A stretch of 39,434 nucleotides of DNA from Alphaproteobacteria bacterium (GTDB lineage Bacteria; Pseudomonadota; Alphaproteobacteria; UBA9219), in NCBI GenBank assembly GCA_019233975.1, contig JAFALY010000021.1, forward strand, positions 1 through 39,434. Reading direction: 5' to 3'. Below, piece after piece: positions 33,653 to 39,434 of this stretch. The translations under genes were made by a program, and so were the position numbers. Under the pieces are notes generated by a model that searched no databases, was not told the origin of the DNA, and saw only the letters and a list, made by a program, of their open reading frames with translations. The number at the start of each line of letters is the position of its first letter. The stretch's first letter is position 1.

Positions 33653-35101
33653 ATGCCCCATATTTTTAACCCCACCATTATCCGTGAATATGACATCCGC
33701 GGCACCGTCGGCAAAAACCTGACGCCAATGGATGCGTATCATCTGGGTCTGGCATTCGGCAGCAAGGTCGCGCGCGCTACATTGGCGGCCGACCCGGCCA
33801 AAGCGCCGGCAGGCAGCCGCCCCAACCACGTTATGGTGGGTTTTGACGGCCGTACCCATTCGCCGCAATTTGAAGAGGCGTTGCTGGAAGGGTTGCTGGA
33901 AACCGGCATGTCCGTGGACCGCATCGGCCTTGGCCCCTCGCCCATGTTGTATTTCTCGGTCTTTCATCATCAGGCTTCCGCCGGGATTATGGTCACAGGG
34001 TCGCACAACCCGCCAGACCAGAACGGTTTTAAAATGCTGATGGGTAAGCATCTGCCGGGCGGCGGCCCCGTCTATGGCGAAGCGATCAAGGAAATTGCCG
34101 CCATCGCCAAAGCAGGCGATTATGTGCCCAAGGCAAGAGGCAGCGCTGCGAAGATAGATGTGTCGGCGCATTATCTGGAACGCCTGTTGCGTGACGCCGA
34201 TATTCCGCGCGACATGAAGATTGTGTGGGATTGCGGCAATGGCGCAGGCGGCGACATCGTCAAGCGCCTGACCAAGGAATTGCCGGGCAAGCATATTCTT
34301 TTGTTCGCCGACATCGACGGACGTTTTCCGAACCATCACCCCGACCCCACTGTCGCGGCCAACCTGAAAGATCTGCAGCAGGCGGTCGCGGACAACAAGG
34401 CGGATTTCGGCGTCGGGTTTGACGGCGACGCGGACCGCATTGGCGCCGTGGACAGTCAGGGCCGCATTGTGGCGGGCGACCAGTTGCTGGCCATCTATGC
34501 CGAAGAAGTTCTAAAGACACATCCCGGCGCCGCCATCATCGCGGACGTTAAAGCGTCACAGATCATGTTCGACCGCGTCCGCGCGCTGGGCGGCAACCCC
34601 ATCATGTGGAAGGTCGGCCATTCGCTGATTAAATCCAAAATGACGGAAACCAACGCGCCGCTGGCCGCGGAAATGTCGGGCCATGTTTTCTTTGCCGATA
34701 AGTATTACGGTTTTGATGACGCCATTTATGCGGCGGTGCGTCTGCTGTCGCAGGTGGCGCGTTCCGGCAAGTCATTGGATGATTTCCGCGACGCCCTGCC
34801 CACCGTCGTCAACACGCCCGAAATACGTTTTGCGGTTCCCGAAGAACGCAAATTCGCGATTGTCGATGAGATCCGCGACCGCCTGAAAAAAGCGGGTGCC
34901 AGCATGATCGACATCGACGGCGTACGCGTCATGACACCCCAAGGTTGGTGGTTGTTGCGCGCGTCGAACACGCAGGCGGCACTCAGCGCCCGCGTCGAGG
35001 CGAAAAGCGAAGCCGCCCTGCCCCCGCTGCGCCAACAACTGGCCGACCAGCTGGCGCAAAGCGGTGTCACACTGCCCGAAGGCGATGGCGACGGGCATTA
35101 A
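33653..35101 (+). CDS. Phosphomannomutase/phosphoglucomutase
   Basis: The 482-aa alpha-D-phosphohexomutase has the N-terminal [10 protein letters not shown], the catalytic phosphoserine loop [12 protein letters not shown] (Ser117), the Mg loop [10 protein letters not shown], the sugar-binding [10 protein letters not shown] and the phosphate-binding [15 protein letters not shown]. The set matches AlgC/ManB-type enzymes that interconvert mannose-6-P/mannose-1-P or the glucose phosphates, feeding polysaccharide and LPS precursors. It is a single gene with a terminator upstream and a regulator gene about 100 bases downstream. Mannose versus glucose preference cannot be judged here. Confidence 0.93.
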   Translation: MPHIFNPTIIREYDIRGTVGKNLTPMDAYHLGLAFGSKVARATLAADPAKAPAGSRPNHVMVGFDGRTHSPQFEEALLEGLLETGMSVDRIGLGPSPMLYFSVFHHQASAGIMVTGSHNPPDQNGFKMLMGKHLPGGGPVYGEAIKEIAAIAKAGDYVPKARGSAAKIDVSAHYLERLLRDADIPRDMKIVWDCGNGAGGDIVKRLTKELPGKHILLFADIDGRFPNHHPDPTVAANLKDLQQAVADNKADFGVGFDGDADRIGAVDSQGRIVAGDQLLAIYAEEVLKTHPGAAIIADVKASQIMFDRVRALGGNPIMWKVGHSLIKSKMTETNAPLAAEMSGHVFFADKYYGFDDAIYAAVRLLSQVARSGKSLDDFRDALPTVVNTPEIRFAVPEERKFAIVDEIRDRLKKAGASMIDIDGVRVMTPQGWWLLRASNTQAALSARVEAKSEAALPPLRQQLADQLAQSGVTLPEGDGDGH

Positions 35102-35203
35102 ACCACGCTCATCCCCGCATCTTCACTGAAAATTAACTGCGCAGGCGACAGAATTGGCCGAATCTGTTCAAAAAACTCGTCCATACCGGATGGGGAGGTC
35201 CTC

Positions 35204-35659
35204 TTGCGTCACGCTTATCATGAAGCCGTTCTGTTAGTAGAACGCGTCCACCGTCATTACCTGGAAGTCATCAAGACTGAACTGGACCGGCGTGGCATTC
35301 AGGACATTAATAACGTACAGGCTCTGATTTTATATAATATCGGCCGCGATGAAATGACGGTCGGTGAATTGACGGCGCGCGGTTACTACCTCGGCTCCAA
35401 CGTTTCCTATAATGTCAAGAAGATGGTCGAAAACGACTATCTGGTTCAGGAACGATCGCCGCATGACCGCCGTTCGGTGCGCGTCAAGCTGTCGGAAAAG
35501 GGTTTGACCCTGCACAAGCAACTGGAAGCCAATATGGAAAAGCAGGTCGCGGGCCTGCCCACCAGCGGCCTGACCCAGGACGAATTGCAACGCGCCAGCG
35601 AAGTTCTGAAAAAACTGGAACGTTACTGGACGACGCTCGTCAGCTACGGCGGCAACTGA
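35204..35659 (+). CDS. LdtR-like MarR-family winged-helix regulator
   Basis: The 151-aa protein begins MRHAYHEAVLLVERVHRHYL and has the winged helix EMTVGELTARGYYLGSNVSY, NVKKMVENDYLVQERSPHD, followed by RRSVRVKLSEKG. The GYYLGSNVSYNVKKMVE block is typical of the alphaproteobacterial LdtR group, whose Liberibacter member controls an L,D-transpeptidase gene and stress tolerance. The start is TTG at 35204, chosen because GGGGAGG (35192-35198) lies 5 bases upstream and no ATG fits. No ldt gene lies beside it. A C-terminal helix (ASEVLKKLERYWTTLV) is likely for dimerisation. Confidence 0.88.
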   Translation: MRHAYHEAVLLVERVHRHYLEVIKTELDRRGIQDINNVQALILYNIGRDEMTVGELTARGYYLGSNVSYNVKKMVENDYLVQERSPHDRRSVRVKLSEKGLTLHKQLEANMEKQVAGLPTSGLTQDELQRASEVLKKLERYWTTLVSYGGN

Positions 35660-35680
35660 GCGCCACCGCTTTACAAGGCA

Positions 35681-36433
35681 TCACGACGCCAGTTTTTCCC
35701 ATTCGGCGGCGTCGATGGCGTGGTTGCCATACACGTTCTGCACATCGTCGTTGTCTTCCAGCACATCGATAAGCTTCACGAGTGCAGCGGCGGGTTCGCC
35801 CGTCACCGGCGTTTCAATATTCGCGCGCCATATCAGCTTGGCGCTTTCCGTGTCGCCGAATTGTTTTTCGAGCGCATCACGCACGGCACCGAAATCTTCG
35901 ACCGTTGTCGTGACGACATGCAGCACATCGTCGGATTCAACGTTATCGCCGCCTGCATTGATAACCGCCTCCAGCATGGCGTCAGCCGTCGCCACCTTGG
36001 CCGGAAACACAATCTCACCGCAGCGCGTGAACATGAACGCAACTGAACCGCTTTCACCCATTGCCCCGCCGTTTTTGGAAAAGGCCGTGCGCAGTTCGGA
36101 CGCCGTGCGGTTGCGGTTGTCGGTCAAGGCTTCGACGATCAGCGCAATACCGCCCGGTCCATAGCCTTCGTAACGCACTTCTTCGTAATTCGCGCCGTCG
36201 GTGGCGCCCGGCTGTGCCGCCGCAATGGCGCGGTCGATACGGTCACGCGGCATGTTGTTTTTACGCGCTTCGATGATGGCGGCGCGCAAACGCGGGTTGG
36301 AAGCAGGGTCAGGCAGGCCGCTTTTTGCCGCGACCATAATTTCGCGGCCAAGTTTGTTGAACAGTTTCGAACGCTTCGCGTCCGACTTGCCCTTTTGATA
36401 CATGACGTTTTTGGCGTGGGAATGTCCGGCCAT
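35681..36433 (-). CDS. yebC: YebC/PmpR-family transcription/translation regulator
   Basis: The 250-aa protein starts [20 protein letters not shown], close to the family's MAGHSKW start. It continues with [14 protein letters not shown]-like blocks ([17 protein letters not shown]), [40 protein letters not shown] and [15 protein letters not shown]. YebC proteins act as DNA-binding regulators or, in other members, relieve ribosome stalling at proline-rich stretches; which applies here is not known. It lies 11 bases after ychF in the same direction. Confidence 0.95.
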   Translation of the reverse strand: MAGHSHAKNVMYQKGKSDAKRSKLFNKLGREIMVAAKSGLPDPASNPRLRAAIIEARKNNMPRDRIDRAIAAAQPGATDGANYEEVRYEGYGPGGIALIVEALTDNRNRTASELRTAFSKNGGAMGESGSVAFMFTRCGEIVFPAKVATADAMLEAVINAGGDNVESDDVLHVVTTTVEDFGAVRDALEKQFGDTESAKLIWRANIETPVTGEPAAALVKLIDVLEDNDDVQNVYGNHAIDAAEWEKLAS

Positions 36434-36444
36434 GATGCACCTGC

Positions 36445-37551
36445 CTACACGTTAAACTTAAAATGGAAAACGTCACCGTCGGCAACGGTATATTCTTTGC
36501 CTTCCTGACGCAATTTGCCGGCTTCACGGGCACCGCTTTCGCCCTTACAGGTGACATAGTCGCCGAACGCAATGGTTTCGGCGCGAATAAAGCCGCGTTC
36601 AAAGTCACTGTGAATGGCGCCTGCGGCCTCGGGCGCAGCAGCACCACGACGCACGGTCCAGGCGCGTGCTTCCTTCGGCCCCACCGTGAAAAAGGTCAGC
36701 AGGTTCAGGCAGCGATAACCGGCACGGATAATGCGGTTCAGGCCCGGTTCTTCCAGACCCAGGGCGGACAGAAATTCTTTCTTTTCCTCAGCGCTTTCCA
36801 GCACGGCCACTTCGGCTTCAATCGCAGCGGCGATGATGACGCTTTCCGTACCTTCGGCTTTGGCCTTGGCCGCCACTTTGGCCGACAGCGCATTGCCTGT
36901 GGCTGCTTCGCCTTCGGCAACATTCGCGACATACAGAACAGGCTTTGCCGTCACCAGTTGCAGCAGACGTAGTTGCTTCAGCCCCTCGGCATCCAACGTC
37001 GGGATAAGCGTACGCGCGGGCTTGCCCGCCTGCAGGGCTGCGATAGCCGGTTCCATAACCGTTAGTAGCTCCTGCGATTCCTTATCGCCCGCCTTGGCTT
37101 TCTTCTGCGTATTGGCCAGACGCTTTTCAAGGCTGTCGAGGTCCGCCAGCATCAATTCCGTTTCAACCGTTTCCGCGTCACGGATGGGGTCAACCGAACC
37201 TTCGACGTGCGTGATGTCACCGTCTTCAAAACAACGCAACACGTGAATGATGGCGTCCACTTCGCGGATATGTGCCAGGAACTGGTTGCCCAGCCCTTCG
37301 CCCTTGGCGGCACCACGCACCAGACCGGCGATGTCGACAAACTCCAGCTGTGTCGGGATGATTTTTGCCGAAGACGCAATAGCAGCCAATTGATCCAACC
37401 GTTCATCCGGAACAGACACACGGCCAACGTTCGGTTCAATGGTACAGAATGGGTAATTCGCCGCCTGCGCCGCAGCCGTAGCCGTCAGCGCGTTGAACAA
37501 GGTCGATTTGCCGACATTCGGCAACCCCACAATACCGCAATTGAAACCCAT
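36445..37551 (-). CDS. ychF: Ribosome-binding ATPase YchF (OLA1/Obg-like)
   Basis: The 368-aa P-loop protein has Walker [10 protein letters not shown] (residues 9-17), [20 protein letters not shown] as G3, an NxxE-type motif (VANVAEGE) in place of the guanine-specific NKxD, which gives ATP preference, and a C-terminal TGS domain (ending in [16 protein letters not shown]). It associates with the ribosome and stress responses. It follows pth by 2 bases in a pth-ychF arrangement common in alphaproteobacteria. Confidence 0.97.
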   Translation of the reverse strand: MGFNCGIVGLPNVGKSTLFNALTATAAAQAANYPFCTIEPNVGRVSVPDERLDQLAAIASSAKIIPTQLEFVDIAGLVRGAAKGEGLGNQFLAHIREVDAIIHVLRCFEDGDITHVEGSVDPIRDAETVETELMLADLDSLEKRLANTQKKAKAGDKESQELLTVMEPAIAALQAGKPARTLIPTLDAEGLKQLRLLQLVTAKPVLYVANVAEGEAATGNALSAKVAAKAKAEGTESVIIAAAIEAEVAVLESAEEKKEFLSALGLEEPGLNRIIRAGYRCLNLLTFFTVGPKEARAWTVRRGAAAPEAAGAIHSDFERGFIRAETIAFGDYVTCKGESGAREAGKLRQEGKEYTVADGDVFHFKFNV

Positions 37552-37553
37552 TT

Positions 37554-38165
37554 TTATTCCTTCTGATTTTGATCTTTTGCTACAATCGGTTGCGGCACAG
37601 CCCGCGTCACGCGGGCAACATAGTCGTTTACGCGCCCTTCCAGCAAGCTTTCAAACGATGTGACCAAAGCGTCCACGAGCGGCCCCTGCCAGGCCTGATC
37701 CGCCTTGGCAAAACTGCTGAGGACATAGTTGCTGACCCCATCGCCCTTAACCCCCGGATGACCAATACCGATGCGCACGCGCCAGTAATCTTTGCCGATA
37801 TGGGCATCCAGCGATTTCAAGCCGTTATGACCGGCGGCTCCGCCGCCCTGCTTCACGCGCACCTGTCCCGGTGGCAGGTCCAGTTCATCATGAAACACGA
37901 TAACCTGATCAGGCGACAGTTTATGAAAACGCAGCGCCTCACCCACCGCTTCGCCGGACAGGTTCATGTAGGTCTCGGGCTTCATCAGCATCAGCGGTGG
38001 TGTCACAACGGCGGCCGTCTGCGCCTTGAATTGACGCTTCCAGCCCATAACACGATAGCGCGCGGCAAGCTCATCCAGCACCATAAAGCCGATATTATGC
38101 CGTGTGTTGGCATATTCAGGTCCGGGGTTGCCAAGACCGACGATGAGATGAGTAAAAGCGGGCAT
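37554..38165 (-). CDS. pth: Peptidyl-tRNA hydrolase Pth
   Basis: The 203-aa enzyme frees tRNA from peptidyl-tRNA that drops off ribosomes. HLIVGLGNPGPEYANTRHNIG has the conserved Asn and catalytic His. It continues with LMKPETYMNLSGEAV, VFHDELDLPPG (catalytic Asp) and GGGAAGHNGLKSLDAHIG. The ribosome-binding site is weak. rplY, usually just upstream, is separated here by 371 bases holding a small opposite-strand ORF. Confidence 0.97.
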   Translation of the reverse strand: MPAFTHLIVGLGNPGPEYANTRHNIGFMVLDELAARYRVMGWKRQFKAQTAAVVTPPLMLMKPETYMNLSGEAVGEALRFHKLSPDQVIVFHDELDLPPGQVRVKQGGGAAGHNGLKSLDAHIGKDYWRVRIGIGHPGVKGDGVSNYVLSSFAKADQAWQGPLVDALVTSFESLLEGRVNDYVARVTRAVPQPIVAKDQNQKE

Positions 38166-38222
38166 AAGTTAATGATCAGGGTGATGAGGGGTGTACCGCC
38201 GCAACTATAGCTCTACGCCGGA

Positions 38223-38251
38223 TTGTTTATAAGGCATTTTTCGGATATGGA
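38223..38251 (+). promoter_or_regulatory. Possible promoter of the 55-aa ORF
   Basis: TTGTTT (38223-38228) and TATGGA (38246-38251) are spaced 17 bases apart, about 50 bases before the start codon. The match is weak to moderate. Confidence 0.35.
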
Positions 38252-38299
38252 TGTCGACACGTATATTAGTATCATTTTTATTTTAAACTGGGGGGCATC

Positions 38300-38467
38300 A
38301 TGAACGGAAATAATGACGGCGGCAGCGATTTGTCAGAAGCCCAAGAGTTATTGCGCCAGGCGGGAATCAATCTAGGTGAGGAAGAAGATACCGTAGGCGA
38401 GTATCTGACTCGTGAACAAATAGAAGAAGCCAAGATTGATGGCCGCCTGATGTGGCTGCACCGTTGA
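38300..38467 (+). CDS. Hypothetical 55-aa acidic protein
   Basis: The frame encodes MNGNNDGGSDLSEAQELLRQ, then AGINLGEEEDTVGEYL and TREQIEEAKIDGRLMWLHR. It is acidic and probably helical in its second half. A GGGGGG run lies about 5 bases before the ATG, and a 13-bp hairpin follows the stop. It is transcribed opposite to its neighbours pth and rplY. No family is recognised. Confidence 0.5.
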   Translation: MNGNNDGGSDLSEAQELLRQAGINLGEEEDTVGEYLTREQIEEAKIDGRLMWLHR

Positions 38468-38492
38468 GATCTGTTAAGGCATAAAACAGGAA

Positions 38493-38523
38493 CGGGATTT
38501 AGGAAAACAATTCCTAAATCCCG
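38493..38523. terminator. Perfect 13-bp hairpin between the 55-aa ORF and rplY
   Basis: CGGGATTTAGGAA (38493-38505) pairs fully with TTCCTAAATCCCG (38511-38523) around a 5-base loop. It lies between the convergent ends of the 55-aa ORF and rplY and could stop transcription from both sides. On the minus strand it is followed by TTCCTGTTTTAT, a broken T-tract; on the plus strand there is none. Confidence 0.65.
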
Positions 38524-38536
38524 AATACCTGATGAC

Positions 38537-39235
38537 TTACTTCTTGGCTTCAGCCTTCTTGGCATCCGCAGCGGGCGCCTTCTTGGCATCAGCGGCTGCA
38601 GGGGCCGCAGCAGCAGTGGCAGCAGCGGCCGGTGCAGCAGCAGCGGCAGCGGCGTCAGCAGCTTCCGAACGTACGGCCGACGGCACCGCGATGGTCGCGA
38701 TGGTAAAGTCGGTTTCATGCGTGGTGAGCTTGACTTCCTTCGGCAACTGAATGGCGCCGATATGGACCGCTTCGTTGATCTGTAGACCTTCCAGGCTGAC
38801 TTCAAACTTTTCAGGGATGGAGTCGGGCGAGCAAGACACCTCGATCGTGTGATGCACGATGTTCAGCGTACCGCCGCGCTTGATACCCGGCGACTTGTCC
38901 TGGTTTGTGAAGACAACGGGGACGTCAACGCGCACGCGTGTCGATGCAGAAACGCGCAGAAAGTCGACATGCAACGGACGATCCGTCACAGGGTCGAACT
39001 GCACGTCACGCGGCAGAACGCGATGCTTCTGACCATCCACATCCAGATCGAACACGTGGGTCAAAAAGCCCGGACGTTCCAGATAGCGGGTCAAAACGCG
39101 GTCTTCGATTGCAACTTTTACGGGGTCTTTTTTATCGCCATAAATTACGGCAGGCACAAAGCCTTCACGGCGCACGGCACGGGCAGTCCCCTTGTTTTCC
39201 CGTCCCACAGCCGCGAGTGTCGTCACTTGCGTCAT
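38537..39235 (-). CDS. rplY: 50S ribosomal protein L25 (Ctc type)
   Basis: The 232-aa protein has the 5S-rRNA-binding L25 domain (ARAVRREGFVPAVIYGDKKD, then LPRDVQFDPVTDRPLHVDFL) and the beta domain of long Ctc-type L25 (VRVDVPVVFTNQDKSPGIKR and EKFEVSLEGLQINEAVHIG). It ends in an Ala/Lys-rich tail of about 45 residues. The ATG at 39235 is chosen to match the family start, with GGAG 6 bases upstream. An ATG four codons earlier (39247) has AAGGA at the same spacing and is equally possible. Confidence 0.94.
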   Translation of the reverse strand: MTQVTTLAAVGRENKGTARAVRREGFVPAVIYGDKKDPVKVAIEDRVLTRYLERPGFLTHVFDLDVDGQKHRVLPRDVQFDPVTDRPLHVDFLRVSASTRVRVDVPVVFTNQDKSPGIKRGGTLNIVHHTIEVSCSPDSIPEKFEVSLEGLQINEAVHIGAIQLPKEVKLTTHETDFTIATIAVPSAVRSEAADAAAAAAAPAAAATAAAAPAAADAKKAPAADAKKAEAKK

Positions 39236-39367
39236 GGTTTTCTCCATTGTTAGTCCTTCGCAAAAACAGCGCCGACCACAGGCATGAAACACATTTCAAT
39301 GCCGGGTCCACAGCCACTCGTGAAAAGGAGAGCTATACCAACCTCCAGGGGTGTTGGCTTGCGCGAG

Positions 39368-39396
39368 GGTGTACCAAAGCCCCCCGTCGATAGCAA
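39368..39396 (-). promoter_or_regulatory. Possible promoter of rplY
   Basis: On the minus strand TTGCTA (39396-39391) and TACACC (39373-39368) are 17 bases apart, with a GC-rich spacer. The start codon lies about 120-130 bases downstream, leaving a fairly long leader. The match is weak. Confidence 0.3.
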
Positions 39397-39434
39397 GCAC
39401 CAAAGTTATCCACAGGCATACATTCTTAATGAGG

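Noticed and set aside
33218-34339. 373-codon open frame on the minus strand
   Set aside because: It covers the antisense of the phosphomannomutase N-terminus and the small-ORF region; composition is that of a shadow frame.
39406-39414. Replication origin at the right edge
   Set aside because: A single DnaA box without an AT-rich unwinding region or further boxes is not enough.

Overview
The window is chromosomal DNA of an alphaproteobacterium. The main evidence is a SciP-type (DUF1153) CtrA inhibitor, an LdtR-like MarR regulator, a one-cysteine DksA of the alphaproteobacterial kind, the coxB-coxA-ctaB-(small ORF)-ctaG-coxC-surf1 order of an aa3 oxidase operon, system I cytochrome c maturation genes, and flagellar genes in the order flgF-flgG-flgA-flgH. 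The genus cannot be fixed by reading alone. Genes are densely packed, with many ATGA stop/start overlaps and several convergent pairs that touch or overlap.

Layout. 1-4.3 kb: a prepilin-like protein on the minus strand, divergent from flgF-flgG-flgA-flgH behind a good sigma-54-type promoter. 4.3-9.7 kb, minus strand: an unusual adenylate-kinase-like protein, dksA with a clear terminator, and the packed run cobW GTPase > HAD phosphatase > WD40 protein > argE. 9.9-13.3 kb: a STAS protein, tRNA-Pro(GGG) with a strong promoter, then orphan and regulator genes (99-aa protein, XRE regulator, 117-aa protein, HAD hydrolase), partly AT-richer than the rest. 13.3-16.3 kb: ubiA and a protein methyltransferase, convergent with sciP and a nuclease-fold protein. 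16.3-23.9 kb: ccmD-ccmE-ccmF, prolyl aminopeptidase, ispE (minus), then ymdB-thrC and a GNAT acetyltransferase. 23.9-29.9 kb, minus strand: the complete aa3 cytochrome oxidase operon. 30-33.6 kb: alaC-murI flanked by small Gly/Ala-rich membrane proteins, one apparently decayed. 33.6-39.4 kb: phosphomannomutase and an LdtR-like regulator (plus), then yebC, ychF, pth and rplY (minus), with a 55-aa ORF between pth and rplY.

How the parts work together. CcmDEF matures c-type cytochromes, and CtaC/D/E with CtaB, CtaG and SURF1 build the terminal oxidase. UbiA supplies the ubiquinone side of the same respiratory chain. SciP and the flagellar operon belong to the CtrA/flagellar cell-cycle circuitry of alphaproteobacteria. 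MurI and the LdtR-like regulator relate to the cell envelope. RplY, Pth, YchF, YebC and DksA serve translation and transcription.

Most of the window is ordinary housekeeping DNA. I see no CRISPR array, transposase, integrase or recognisable defence system. The points most worth a second look are a COX II Cu-A motif lacking the usual Glu, a cluster of small membrane-protein genes with a dyad over one ribosome-binding site, a CtrA-type half-site before sciP, several proteins with family-defining residues replaced (STAS, nuclease fold), an adenylate-kinase-like protein with altered domains, and a 107-bp antiparallel overlap of two coding regions.
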